Assembly (NCBI GenBank): GCA_963691705.1
Contig: OY829537.1
Location: 53,110,304 to 53,174,303, forward strand
Origin: Viola odorata
Taxonomy: Eukaryota > Streptophyta > Magnoliopsida > Malpighiales > Violaceae
Direction: 5' to 3'
DNA: 64,000 nucleotides
The notes under the pieces were generated by a model that saw only the letters and a program-made list of their open reading frames with translations, had not been told where the DNA came from and did no database searches. Every line of letters begins with the position of its first letter. The first letter of the stretch is position 1. Shown one piece after another: positions 31,000-43,430 of the stretch. The translations under genes were made by a program, and so were the position numbers.

Positions 31000-32470
31000 C
31001 TTTATTCTTGGTAAAGACTCTAGGGCCATGATTCTACTGTTGTGAGATCAAATAGGAACTTCCATGCAAAAATGTAAAGAGGAGCCATTAAATAAGAATA
31101 AATGCTTTAGTATCCCTGCCTCACCAAGCAGGAATATCTAAAGAACTAAGAATTTTAACTCAGCATATTAAAGAAAAGCATTCTATCCTGGTGTCGCCGC
31201 CTCACTAAGTAGGAACATCGAGGAAACTATTCAAGAAATGTCAAGAAATGCTGGTAAATTGCTAGGCTAAATAAAACAATGGTAAAATGTGAGAGCAGTT
31301 CATGTGAGAAAGGGAAACATGGGGAGTCAGAACAATTTTGATGTGTTTCAATTGCAAGGTTCTGTCATGAAGCACCACAGTTATGGCTATGTATGAATAG
31401 GATGTTTGGGGTGTTGGTTAGGCCTAGTAATATGGTCTTAGAGCCATGGATTGAATTGTTTGAGCATTCTATGTGATTGGATGAATGATTAACCACAGGC
31501 GTTTTCTGATTCTTACCTTTTTATGTGTGTTTTGTTTTGTTTTTCGAGTCAGTATGCTTGGAGGCAAGCATGAGATAAGTGTGGGGGGGTTTGATTGAGC
31601 TTAATTATAGTGGTTTTTACCACCTGTTCTCTTGCAATTCCGAATGGTATTCTATCAATTTCTTTGGGAAATATTCGATTATTGTAGGAAGTAACTTTTG
31701 ATAGGAGGAAAGCAAAAAGGAAGATGCACGCATGATTTTAGGCGCCATTTTGAGCAGCTGGTTCCCTTGATCAAAATTCTGGACCAAGACACTTTTGCTT
31801 GACCAATCCCTCACCAGCAGAACAAAATTCATGAAGCAGATAGTGGATCAACACGCTGGCAGAAGATATCCCTGCCCCGACGATTTAGAGCATCAATCTC
31901 GGACTGATGTGGATGTGTCCAGCTGATATGATCCGATCTTATTTATTTTGTAAGGAGGAGAGCATTTAAAATATATTTTAATCTTAATTAGGATTTCCCT
32001 TAATTTCTGCAATTAGCTTCTTTCCTAGAAGAATAAATACCCACTTTAGGGTTTAGATCAAAGGGGGGAGAAGAGAGAATTTTCACGGTGGCCGCTCCTA
32101 GTTTGAAACTCTTCTTCGGGTTTTATCTTTCACATACTCTTGATCCTATGTATTTATCTTTTAAACTACAATCACTTATTTAATTAATTAACATATGTAT
32201 TAAACCCATCGGTTATTTAATTAATTAACCTACCTATTAAACCCTTAAACTGCAATTGGTTATCCTAGCAAGCCGTATATACTTTTGGAGGTTGAAGAAG
32301 CTCTTTTATCTTTGAGCTAATTTATTAATCTACTTTTAATTATATCGCATTCGAATTTGTTTATTTAACTCCAACGTATTGATTGTAGGTTAATTTCTTA
32401 ATTGGTTGTCGGACATAGACCGTTACATAAACCTTTATTGAACAACATCATTCCTTCTTGGAGTATCTCA
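31000..32470 (+). mobile_element. LTR element D, 3' end: untranslated region, polypurine tract and LTR
   Basis: About 31000-31574 resembles the 3' untranslated region of plant gypsy elements, ending GGAGGCAAGCATGAGATAAG, then the polypurine tract AAGTGTGGGGGGG (31577-31589) and an LTR start TGATTGAGCTTAATTATAGT at 31592. The LTR contains a TATA-like AATAAATACCC (about 32030) and ends somewhere near 32470, since no partner LTR is present. No coding region survives. Confidence 0.55.
31577..31589 (+). other. Polypurine tract of element D
   Basis: AAGTGTGGGGGGG directly before the LTR start TGATTGAGC; this wording is common before 3' LTRs of plant gypsy elements. Confidence 0.55.
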
Positions 32471-33895
32471 AAAGTTCAAGGTATGAATTATATATTTATT
32501 ATATGAATCCTATATTTAATTAGTTTGAGTCCTATATATATATGTGTATTTATTTAGTTCGATCCATATGTGTATGTATTTATGATTGTCAAAATTGTTT
32601 GAACCATTATAATTAAGAAGTGATTTTTTTTAAGGCGGAGGTAGTAACTTCTAAACAACTACATATATAGTTTGGGATATAGTAATTTTTTTTGTCAGTT
32701 TAATTAATTCATAATACATTGATACGTATAATTAATTCTTACCTTAGCTAATCAAAATCAGTATTATGTTAGTTGTGTTGCGTATTTTTCTCGATTTATT
32801 TCCTTTATATACTTTCGTGCTATTTCAACTTTCTCCTTTAAGCATAATAGATCCATGTTGTATTTATTTAGTTCGATCCATATATGTATATTTATACAAC
32901 TTCATACACTATTCAATAAATGACTTAAATTACCACTTACTTGCAAATTCATGTTTTAAATTTATTTCAATTGTAGGAAGATATATCTACAAACAAAAGT
33001 AAAGTGACCAATGATTTGATGGTATCAAATGTTAAAAGAAGAGAGCGAAATTGGTTGCTTAAAGCTCAATCATTTTTTTTATGAATATCAAGGTATGTGA
33101 TTAATTAATATTTTAAAATTAATAATTTGATTCAATGTTTAAAATTATTTTGAGTGACTAATACTAAACTATATAATAAATATTTTATTTATTTTAATTC
33201 GGAGTGACTAATATTAAACTATATAATAAATCTTTTATTTGTTGTAATATGCAGGACATATAGAAGTTGAACCATTTATTTCACCTCTCTACATACGTTA
33301 AAGTAGGGGTGTCAATTCGGGTCTACGGGTCCGGACCCGGTCCCGGAACCTGTAGACCTAAGCCCCTTCGGGTCGGGACAAGTCTCGGTTTCGATAAAAA
33401 ATGGGACTCATTTTAAGGTCCCGGTCCAGTCCGTCAAATATTTCCAGGTCTGGGACTAGACCCGGAAAAAAATAGTCCCGTTTTTTTTTTTTTCAAAACA
33501 AAAAAAAATTCATGGTCGAGAAATATATATCCTCTACCTAAACATGGTCTAGAAATATATATCCTCTACCTAAAGTATGCTAAAGAGATTAATCATCCAT
33601 TGCTGCAACATATATCCTCTACCTAAACATGGTCTAGAAATTCAAGACAGTACACTAAACTGGAATGAGAAATGGAACAAGAAAATGAAAGTATTTTTCA
33701 AAATACAAGAACATGGTGGGCAGCGAAGAGAGAATAAAAGAGAAGGGATGGTGGGTGGCGGTGACTGGGTGACGGGTGGCACTGGTTTGGCAGCAAGGAT
33801 GAGACGGGTGGTTTTGCAGTGACAGATCGGAGCGGCGATGATGATGGCGGTGCGACTATCCGGGAGAATGAGGGAAAGGGATTTCAGATTTCTAG
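32471..33895. other. AT-rich DNA upstream of the Helitron Rep region; small repeats
   Basis: Contains related AT-rich stretches (about 32480-32580 and 32850-32890) that recur at 43625-43735 (AATTATATATTTATTATA, TAGTTCGATC). A GC-rich segment at 33305-33500 starts AGGGGTGTCAATTCGGGTC and ends in a T run, like a small transposon end. Three ~33-bp units of ACATGGTCTAGAAATATATATC type lie at 33510-33640. A possible first Helitron exon lies at 33000-33095. No complete gene. Confidence 0.35.
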
Positions 33896-36800
33896 GTGTT
33901 GAAGTTAAAAGATTTTAGTGCAAAAAGATTTCAATTTGAGTCACCGATATTTTGTTGTCAAAATGGACAAGTTAAATTGGCGCACACACATTATGATGAT
34001 GATTTGCTAGAACTTTATACGTCACAATCGGAAGAAGCGAAAGAGTTTCGTAGAAAGATTAGAAAATATAACAATATATTTGGGTTTACATCATTTGGTG
34101 TAAAGTATGACAAAGAACTTGCTTCATTGAGGAAAGGAGTTTATACCTTTAAATCTCAAGGTCAAGCATACCATAATTTTCCCGGATTGGTGCCTGCAGA
34201 GAATAATCCAGTGTATTTTCAACTTTATTTTTATGATACTGATAATGAGCTATACAACAGGATGAGAATTATGGAGAATGCTAACTTGGATGAAAGCATT
34301 ATGAAGAAATTGATGAAGGTTCTGGAAAACAACCCATATGCTAAATTTTTGAAAGGTTTCAAAGATCTTTCCTCACTTAATGATTTAAAAATCCATATCA
34401 ACACAAGTGTTAATATTGATCAAAGAGTTTATAACTCACCTTCTGTTGATCAGGTTGCTGCTATATGGATTGAAGGAAATAATTCTAATGTTCCATTTAA
34501 AAGAGATATAGTTGTTCATGCACATTCGGGATAGAGCCACATAATTAAACATTATTTTAGCTGTTATGATCCTCTCCAATACCCGCTTTTATGCCCTAAA
34601 GGAGAAGTTGGTTGGCATCAGAATATTTTCAAACAATGCAGAAGGTCTTCCAATACTAATACAACAACTATAGAAGACTTTTCAAGTGTTTTGACATTTA
34701 CATCAGCAGAAAATATTTTTGATCAAGAAACAGAAGATAGGCTTTTAATTAATACGATATTATTTCAATTTTTAGCTCTATTTTTTCATGTGTCTTATAA
34801 AATTTTCACATGATTTTTTTAATATATAGTTGTGCATAGAACTACAATATCAAAAGTATCGTGTGGAGAGTACTATTGTTACAAGCTTCTAATTAGAGCT
34901 TTTACACAATCGATACTTTTACTATCTAGTAGACTATTCCAACAATATATTGTAGACATGTACATTAAATTGGAGACTACCAGACTTGATTTCTTCCATC
35001 ATCAATAAGCAAAAATCCGATCTGAATTGTACCAAGGTATTGCTGATAGTGTCATGTTAGGAGAAACCAAAGGAAGTGAAGTGGGAAAAAAGGTTAATCC
35101 TTCCTGCCTTTTTTGTTAGAGGGCCACGAGATATGCGATGACGATACCTTGATTCGATATCATTGGTCCAGCATTTTGGGAAGCCTGATTTATTTATTAC
35201 TATGACATGTAATCCAGATTGGAAAGAGATTCATGATCAACTTACATAAGGGGAACTTGCACAAGACCATTCTGATTTAGTTGTGAGGGTCTTTCGAGCA
35301 AAAGTTTAAGATCTCAAAGATCAAGTTATTAAGAAACATGTATTTGGAAAAGTAGTTGCACATGTTCATGTTATTGAATTTCATAAAAGGGGAATGTCAC
35401 ACGTTCATATGTTACTCATACTCGAAGAAGGTTACAAAATTGTTTGTTCTGATCAGTTTGACAAATTTGTTTGTGCTGAAATACCAGATGAGGATGAAGA
35501 ACCTCTACTTTTTCAATTAGTGACCAAACATATGATGCATGGTCCATGTGAAGAAAGTAATAAAAAATGCAGATTTCACTATCCACGAGGTTTTTCTTCT
35601 ACAACTGTGGCTGGAAAAGATGGTTATCCAATATATCAAAGAAGAGACAATGGGCGAAAAATAATTAAGAAGAACAAAGAGCTTGATAACTGAGGGGTAG
35701 TGCCGTATAAATCTTACTTGCTTACAAGATATGGTTCCCACATAAATGTTTAGATCTGCTCCAGCATTAAATTAGTGAAGTATCTTTATAAGTACGTATA
35801 CAAAAGGCATGATAAAATATCTGTATACATTGCATCAAATGATGGGAATAATTTGGTTGATGAGATAGAACAATTTCAAGATGGGAGGTTTGTCTCTCCA
35901 CAAGAAGTTGCATGGAGGATATATGAATTCAATTTAAATGAGATGAATCCTCCAGTGATAAATTTGCAATTACATTTGCCTAATAAACAAGTTGTCTATT
36001 ATTGGGAGAATCAAAATTTGCAAGAAGTGGTACTTTGGGAGCATGTATCAAAGACAATGCTTACAGAATTCTTTACAACATGTTCTGAGAATCCAAATGC
36101 AAGACAATATTTATTTATATTTGTAGATATAGTAAATTAATTAATGTTCCAATATGATATCTTTCACATAATTATTTCTTATATTTTTACTATAGGGAAT
36201 TTCCTGTGCATTTTTTCTGGCAATCTAAAGAAAAAGCATGAAAAAAAAAATCAACGAGGGGTGTGATTGGTCGTGTAAATTCTGCAAATCCAAAACAAAG
36301 AGAAAGGTATTTTTTAAGGTTATTATTGAATCATGTCAGAGGGCCAAAGTCTTTTGAAGATTTATTGACAGTAAATGAAGTTAGATGCAAAACATTCAAA
36401 CAATCAGCACAAAAGAGAGGACTTTTTGAATCTGACGAGAGCATATCATCGTGTCTAAGTGAAGCAGTTATGTTTAAAATGTCATTGGAGTTATGCAGAC
36501 TCTTCAATACTATTTTTGTGTATTGTCACGTAAATTTCAAATTAAGTCACTAAAAAACTAAATTTAGTAGAATTTACTATCCTCACTTTTACATCTTTTA
36601 AATCCATTTTTTCCGTATAGCCTATTTTTTGTCAAATGCCTTAAGATGTAGCGAGAGTTCTAAACTAACTGCGTTATGCTCTAATTATTTTCATATATTG
36701 AGAATGTTAATTTTTGTTTTTGTTTATATTATATTAAGGATTTTTTTATTAACGTTTACATTTTTTTTATTTGATATATTATCAGCCTGAAGATGTAAGG

Positions 36801-37297
36801 AAGTTATGGGATCTCTATTGTGATGCCTTATCCGAAGACTATAAAAGAACGCATAGAAATTCAAGCGTAGAGGAGGTATTAGCATTAACACTCAAGAGTA
36901 TTAATTTTTATTTAGAAAGTATAGGGAAAAGTGTTAAGGATTATGATTTACCTACACTAAAGGAGATAAGTTTGGAACATGGCTCGACATTGCCAAAGGA
37001 GATTGCAGATGAATTGTCCATTAAAGTCACATTGGAAGATCTAGAGACACAATCAAAGTTAAATCCTGAACAAAAAGAGGCTTTTAAGACAATTATAGAA
37101 AAAGTTGACTCAAATTCCAGTGGGGTATTTTTTGTTGATAGACCAGGAGGAACAGGGAAAACATATTTATACAAAGCATTGCTTGCTAATGTTCGATCAC
37201 GTGGGATGATTGGACTTGCAACTATGACATGTGGGGTTGTTGTTGCAATCATGTCAGGAGGTTGTATTGCTCATTCACGGTTTGGTATACATATAGA
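33896..37297 (+). pseudogene. Helitron Rep/helicase, N-terminal part up to the E insertion
   Basis: Exons in several frames. 33896-34534 holds the Helitron_like_N region (FTSFGVKYD..., GVYTFKSQGQAYHNFPGLVP, YFYDTDNEL), ending in a stop after DIVVHAHSG. About 35010-35690 holds TMTCNPDWKEI, FHKRGMSHVHMLL with the HUH pair, and KCRFHYPRGF. 35775-36140 holds KYLYKYVYKRHDK, which carries the Rep tyrosine region. 36263-36553 is a linker. 36771-37297 holds the helicase start with Walker A GGTGKTYLYKAL. Stops and AT-rich gaps (introns or decay) separate them. It ends at GIHID where element E begins. A single Rep-helicase of about 1400 residues was the original. Confidence 0.8.
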
Positions 37298-37859
37298 TGA
37301 TTAATGGAGAGGATAACGCCGCAAGCAAGGAGATGCGAAAAGGTGCAGAGGAAATAATGGATGAAAAGGAAAGTGTATTGATGGAAAACAATATATTATT
37401 GTAATCAAGTAACTACAAGGATCTCTAATCGAGCTTACCCTTACTTGATCACGAAATGATCAATCCGATAAGTTTAGACAAGATGAACAAAGACCAATTT
37501 TAAGAACGCTAATCACTAAGCCTAACTAATTGGTCTTGAAAGAGATCCACTCAAAAATCAAAGACAAGAGCTATAAAAGAGGCTAAGTCCTTCTATTTAT
37601 AGTTATTACAAAACAAGGCTGAAAAGCCATTTAAAATGACCTAATCACGCAAACTGCCAATTCGATAATGTGATCAAGTTATCCCCTTGGCGTGATCACA
37701 TCATCCCCTGGGCATGATCACGCCTAGCCTATCTTCACGACACAAAGTTGTGAAATCCTCATGGTTTGCGAGGGTTTGGCGCGCGCTTCTTCATGGCTGG
37801 CGCGACCAACCCATGAGGTCACCTCAAGGCTTCGAGTGAGAGCCTTCGAGCTCGTATCA
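37298..37859 (-). repeat. Element E 3' LTR (562 bp)
   Basis: Read on the minus strand TGATACGAGCTCGAAG...CCATTAATCA. It differs from the 594-bp partner mainly by about 30 bp in a block of GTGATCAC/TTATCCCC units near 37680-37720, with scattered substitutions elsewhere. Confidence 0.88.
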
Positions 37860-37874
37860 TCCCTCCCTCTTCCC
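37860..37874 (-). other. Element E polypurine tract
   Basis: GGGAAGAGGGAGGGA on the minus strand ends exactly at the 3' LTR start TGATACGAG, which fixes the orientation of element E. Confidence 0.75.
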
Positions 37875-38223
37875 ATGCGCTCGCTCTCCATAGTACCTAC
37901 AAAGGAAGGACACGAATCAATAAGATTGAATGTAGGGTGAAAATAACGAAAGGGAAACGCAAGGTGCAAATGTGAGGCCATATCCGTAGACTCAAAAAGG
38001 AAAGAATCCTTCTCCCATGGGCATAGAATAGCCTTGTGGTTGGCCGAAGTTGATTGTGTTTCCGTCGGCACCAACTTGTCACCTAGAAAAAGATAGGAGA
38101 CAATACTAGAGGAACAGGTGTTAGCATTAGTGAAATCAAGAAAATGATCCTTAAACTGTCCAAGGGAGTACGGTTTAGGGAGGGATCCATCATGCCTCGC
38201 AACACTCCTCATAGCACACAAAC

Positions 38224-39066
38224 TCACTTTTTCTTTGCCAATTGCTCACGCTTTTCACTTTTAAGCTCACCACTCACATTTTTCACTCCACTCGGCGTAT
38301 GCTCACTTTTTTCATGCTTTTTCTTTTCCTCATTCACACACCTCACATTTTTCACTCCACACCACTCAAGATTGTTATCCATAACCATGTGAAGCACAAG
38401 TGCGGCACAAGCTTTGGAAAGCTTACATTGGTCTTCGTAGACTTGCGAAGGGGGCAAAGGAGGAATGAGAAACTTGCTGCCCAAATGCTCCAACTTGTAT
38501 GTGTTGAGGAACCCATCGTGGACAGCCCGCTTGTTAAATTTCCATGGTCTTCCGAGAAGCAAATGGCTAGAAGTCATTGGTGCCATGTCATAAGTCATTT
38601 CATCCTCATATGCACCAATGGAGAAAGGAATGGCCACTTGCCTAGTTACGTTAATGGAGCTCCCATTATTGAACCAATTCAGCACATAAGGGTGAGGGTG
38701 CTTTAGGGTAGACAACCCCAACGAATGGATAAGAAGCATGCTAGCCACATCGGCACAACTACCATTATCAACGAGAATGGAGATAACCAATTTGTGACCT
38801 AGGCCGTAGGTGAGAAAGTGGTTGTCGCGTTGCTCAAGATCCTTATCATTCACCTTGACATGGATGCTCAAATTTCTCCTTACTACCAAGCACTTAGGGA
38901 CATGCACATAAGCATACTCATCATCATCAACATCACCTGAATTAATAACACTCTCGGTAACCACGACTTGGGTACTCTCGGGCTCATCATCATCATTAAT
39001 CACCTCACCACTCTCACGCATGATCATCACTCTCCTATTAGGGCATTCCGCCCTCATATCCTCCAC
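38224..39066 (-). pseudogene. Element E zinc-knuckle remnant and retroviral-type protease
   Basis: An open frame of 280 codons. It starts close to the end of the zinc knuckle (AECPNRRVMIM), then a linker and the aspartic protease-like domain: LVVRRNLSIHVK, HKLVISILVDNGSCADVAS, LKHPHPYVLNWFN, ISFSIG-like PFSIGAYEDEM, HLLLGRPWKFNKRAVHDGF. This wording matches chromovirus-type gypsy polyproteins of plants. The frame ends in a Lys-rich tail without entering RT. The triad D-N-G replaces the usual small residue in the middle. Confidence 0.75.
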
Positions 39067-39205
39067 ATTTAAAGCATGTAATATTCCTAGAAGGGTTTCT
39101 AGAGTTAGGGTCGGTGTTTGGCGTGGGTTTGGGTGTCATTGTTGAGGATGGGTTGGTGTTTGGATATGTATTTGGCCTTAGCGGGGGTGTAGGTTGTATG
39201 GCCTC

Positions 39206-39930
39206 TTAGTTAGGTTTAGTGGATAATAAAGGTGCATTCCAAGAAGGCTTATAAAAAGATGAAGAAATGAAAGGAGTTTTGGGTTTAGCGCTTACTTGTC
39301 GTTCAATCTTGAGGGCAAGATGGAACATGTCTTCCAAGGTGTCATAAGAGTGGTAATCCAGCTGATACGATATCTCCTTGTGTAGTTCTCCTAAAAATGT
39401 AGCCATGGTGGCTTCATCACTTTCATGTACATTCGCCCGTATCAAACAAGTGAGCATCTCATGGTAATAGTCACTCACACCGCGAGACCTTTGTGTCAAT
39501 CTTTGAAGGTATTGGTGGAGGTATCAGAGATAGTAGGAAGGCACAAACCGGCGCCTCATTTCATACTTCAACTCATCCCAAGTCTCCACGGAAGGTAGCC
39601 TCTCAAGCCGCCTAGTTAGCACTAGCATATCCCACCAATGTATGGCCATTCTCGTAAACTACACAATGGCAAGGCGTATTTTCTTCGTCTCTGAATAGTT
39701 GTAGCACCCAAAGACACGCTCCACTTTGCTCTCCCAATCATAGTAGGCATCGGGGTCATTTTTGCCTTCAAATATAGGCATAGAGAGGTTGCTATCCACT
39801 CTCTCCTCTTGATGCCTACAACCCATAGGCTCAAATTATTCCTTATATTCATAGCGCCTTGCACCATGAGCATGCTCATAAGGTAGGGGTTGGGGTGGTG
39901 GGTGTCTAGCTCTCTCATGAACCTTTAATG
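39206..39930 (-). pseudogene. Element E gag (broken)
   Basis: Two frames together give the gag core. The right part (about 39900-39620) reads in a shifted frame around a region whose relatives contain DAYYDWESKVERVF. The left part (39499-39206) reads MTQRSRGVSDYYHEMLTCLIRANV...ATFLGELHKEISYQLDYHSYDTLEDMFHLALKIE. Stops lie near 39500-39540. Order and strand agree with the protease. Confidence 0.65.
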
Positions 39931-41829
39931 GAGCAGGCGGCTGAAGTGGAGGGATATATGCATTGGCTTAGTGTAAGGGTATGTCAAGGTTGGTGTTGGA
40001 TGCGTGTGTGGGATGGCGCGGCTGTCTTGGGTTCAAGTGTGGCCTGAGCCTTTGGAAGTTGGGGTAGGAGTTGCTACGACCTTAAACATGGGCAATGGGG
40101 GAAGTTCGTCGTGAAGGCATACGAGATGGCTCATCTTCGTCACTATTGCGATATCACACCTTCAGCATTGTCACATGGATTTGGTGCGCCATAATAGTTT
40201 GCATTGGAAGGGTCATTTAGGTGGGTTCTTTGGTGGTAATGTGTGGCTGGTTGGTTATGGTGGGGTAGAGGTGGAGGTGGATGTGTGGCAGCCCTCGGGT
40301 TCAATGCGGAAAGGGCATCCAAAATGGTCTTGTTGGTTTACTCTTGGGATGCCTAATGGCGTTGTAATTCAGCCATTTGGTGTGTGAGAGTAGCTACTGC
40401 TAGATTTTGTATGGTTGATCCCTCGGAACCACCTCCCATAAACTTGGCGACATTGGATGATTCATCGGAACCACCCAAAGGAGTATTTTCATTCTCCATC
40501 AAAGATAGTACCTACAAAAAGAAACAAACGCAATTGATAACAAAAAAATTAGTCTCTCCCTCTCATGTTTGGGCTCTCGTGTTTCACACTACACTCTAAT
40601 ATGCTCACCAATACACCCACTCTTATCTCCAACGCAAACCAATCACCTAATCTTAGCAAATATTCTAAGACTCAAATAGGCATATGAAAGCCGAATTGAT
40701 GTTCAAGAATTGGATTAATTTGAACACCAATAAGACTTAGAGTAGATAGATGTACGAAATAAGAGAATAAAACTCAATGACATGAAAAGAAAGCTAGCTC
40801 AATCGGACAACTCAAGAAGGAAGGGAAAAGGGGCGAAAATTTGAACTCGGAAAATTCAAAATTTGGAGGGAAAAAACCGAGATTGTGTTCTTGACAAAAG
40901 CACACCTTAACTTGAAATAATACTTCAAATGCATACATACATGTAGTCTCTTGATTTTGACTCAATTTTATTCTTCTCTCTTTTCGTTTTTTTCAATTTA
41001 GGAACTTGATCTCTTTCTTTCTTTTTTATCTTTGTTTTAGTTCCTTTCTCTTTTCTTTTCTTTGCTGTTTTTTTTGTTTTTTGTTTTTTGAGTGCAAGAG
41101 AGCTCATTTATATGACATGTATTTTGAAAAAGAAGTTAAAGACAAGTAGTTTTGTAAGTGAAAACATTTCTCACTAAATACATAAATGTATGAGGTGGCA
41201 AGTAGAAGTGAGGTGTCAAGTGATGTCTGGATGATTGTGCAAATGATGTGTCAAGTGAGGTGGATGTGTATGACAAGCAAGTGAACTTGTGTGACAACCA
41301 AGTGAAATGTAATATTTCAAACCCTAGGGCCAGCTAGGTGAAGAGCAATGGATGACAATTATTGCTATTAAGCAAAATAGTTGCACATGGGACACATGGC
41401 TTCTAAGTGAGAAGAAAAATATGATAACTTGCACATGAATGAACAAATGAATCTTAAGAAGAACCCTAGCACGTCCAAATGAAGAAGAAGAAGATATCAA
41501 CGTGCTGGATGCAAATAAACACATAATAATGGCAGAAATTGTGTTCAAGCAAGATCAATCACACAAAAAGACAAAAATTTACCATGAACCGAAAATTTTT
41601 CAAATGAAAAACCAATGAAACCTACGGTAGAGGAGATGATTCTAACCGTAGAAATGGTGATAAAATTAGGTTTACCAAACTAGAAGACAACCTTGAAGCT
41701 CCGCTACCACATGATAACTTCTCAGATCCACTTTTGAAGATGAAGCCGTGAGTTGATGGAGGAAAGGATCTAGTCCCTGGTGAGAGGTTGGTGTGCACGG
41801 ATGGGTGTATGGATGAAATCATTTGTAGA
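39931..41829. other. Element E 5' leader, non-coding
   Basis: No gene. About 41190-41310 is a degenerate array of AGGTGTCAAGTGA-like words, and T- and A-rich runs occur at 40980-41090. Next to the 5' LTR I see no standard tRNA-iMet primer site; the sequence there (TCTACAAATGATTTCATCC) is unfamiliar. Confidence 0.45.
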
Positions 41830-42423
41830 TGATTAATGGAGAGGATAACGTCGCAAGCAAGGACATGGGGAAAGGTGCAGCGAAAATAATGGATGAAAAG
41901 GAAAGTGTATTGATGGAAAACAATATATTAAACTTGTAATCAAGTAACTACAAGGATCTCTAATCGAGCTTACCCTTACTTGATCATGAAATGATAAATC
42001 CGATAAGTTTAGACAAGATGAACAAAGACCGATTTTAGGAACCCTAATCACTAAGCCTAACTAATTGGTCTTGAAAGAGATTCACTCAAAACTCAAAGAC
42101 AAGAGCTATAAAAGAGGCCCAGTCCTTCTATTTATAGTTAATACAAAATAATGTTGAAAAGCCACTTAAAATGACCTAATCACGCAAGTTGCCGATTCGA
42201 TAATGTGATCACGTTATCCCCTTGGCGTGATCACGTTATCCCCTCTGTTTTGTGCTTGATCACGTCATCCCCTAGGCGTGATCACGCCTAGCTTGTCTTC
42301 ACGACACAAAGTCGTGAAATCCTCATGGTTTGCGAGGGTTTGGCGTGCGCTTCTTCATGGCTGGCGCGGCCTACCCATGAGGTCACCTCAAGGCTTCGAG
42401 TGAGAGCCTTCGAGCTCGTATCA
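41830..42423 (-). repeat. Element E 5' LTR (594 bp)
   Basis: Partner of 37298-37859, same ends. Carries one more copy of the ~22-bp GTGATCACGTTATCCCC-type unit (about 42200-42290). Confidence 0.88.
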
Positions 42424-43430
42424 ATAATGAACAACAATGCAATATTTCGTGGTAAAGTGTGGTTTTTTGACGTGATTTTAGGCAAGTACTATTTGTAGTA
42501 CCGCGAGGGACAAGTCTGGTAAGGTCATACTTATGGCGCCATATGAGAAGACGGAAATTATCTAGAAATATGAGGACTAGCTTAGATTTAGAATTCAGCA
42601 ATTTTTTACTTAGAATAGGAAATGGAGAAGAGCCAACAATAGATGATGACATGATATCTTTACCAGAAGAGATGATAATTAAGTATGACAACTGTGAATC
42701 CTCCATTAATCGTTTGATTGACAATGTTTATCCCTCACTTCGAGAAAATGCAACATTACCTAAGTACATAACAAACCCTGCCATACTTGCTACCAAGAAT
42801 GGATATGTTGATGAGTTGAATAGTAGAATGATATCATTGTTCCCCGGAAATGGCACAACATTTAAGAGTTTTGATATTGTATCTGATGATGAAAATAATT
42901 GTTACCAAGAAGAATTCTTAAATACATCGATGCCAAATGGATTGCCACCACATATACTAGATCTCAAGAAGAAATGCCCCATAATGTTGCTGCGGAATCT
43001 AGACCCACCAAATGGATTATGCAATGGGACTAGAAGGGTTTGTCGAGGATTTGAATGCAGTGTCATACATGCAAAAATAACAGTTGGCCAACATGTAAGT
43101 AAACGTATTTTTTTGCCAAGAATACCTTTGTCACCAGCAGAAGCTGAAACATATCCATTTAAATTTGTTCAAAAGCAATTTCCAATGCGTCTTTGTTTCT
43201 CCATGATGATAAAAAAAAGCTCAAGGGCAGACAATACAAAATGTAGGAGTTTATTTACCTAAAGATGTCTTCTCACATGGATAGTTATGTGTGGCGCTAT
43301 CAAGACGAGTTTCAATGTCAACTACTAAGCTTTTAGTCAAGACAGACAACCTTATGTTAAAAATATGGTGTATAAAGAAGTACTAACAAGCTAAGTTGTT
43401 TCTAAAGTTGTTTCCAGTCCTTTCTAATAA
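42424..43430 (+). pseudogene. Helitron helicase, C-terminal part beyond the E insertion
   Basis: It resumes at a residue equivalent to DIMNNNAIF, then a frame-broken stretch equivalent to the GDFRQVLPVVPRG helicase motif. A long frame at 42543-43262 follows (SYLWRHM region, DNVYPSLRENA, AILATKNGYVDELN, FPGNGTTFKSFD, NGLPPHILDLKKKCPIMLLRN, NGLCNGTRR). After a frameshift the final motif occurs in which relatives have SHGQLYVALSR (about 43275). This is the Pif1-like helicase domain 2. The piece between Walker A and this start is missing. It ends near 43400. Confidence 0.8.

Larger units (their letters stand above)
37298..42423 (-). mobile_element. Gypsy element E (chromovirus-like), gag-protease only, inside Helitron helicase
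   Basis: 5,126 bp, minus strand, between LTRs 41830-42423 (5') and 37298-37859 (3'). A polypurine tract lies beside the 3' LTR. The interior (about 4 kb) has gag and protease relics but no RT, RNase H or integrase, so it is a deletion derivative or non-autonomous. Flanking 5-mers (ATAGA and ATAAT) do not match, and about 55 codons of helicase, including the region expected to hold Walker B, are missing across it. Confidence 0.8.

Noticed and set aside
32531..32560. TCCTATATATATATGTG as a possible Helitron 5' end
   Set aside because: Starts with TC after G rather than A, has no match to a known 5' terminus, and AT-rich stretches of this kind recur nearby.
33305..33500. Complete hAT-type MITE
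   Set aside because: One end (AGGGGTGTCAA) looks right, but there is no inverted partner and no 8-bp duplication, so only a mention is justified.
37724..38227. Minus-strand frame of 167 codons across the element E LTR edge
   Set aside because: Lies half in the LTR and half in the non-coding stretch before the polypurine tract, and shows no pol domain.
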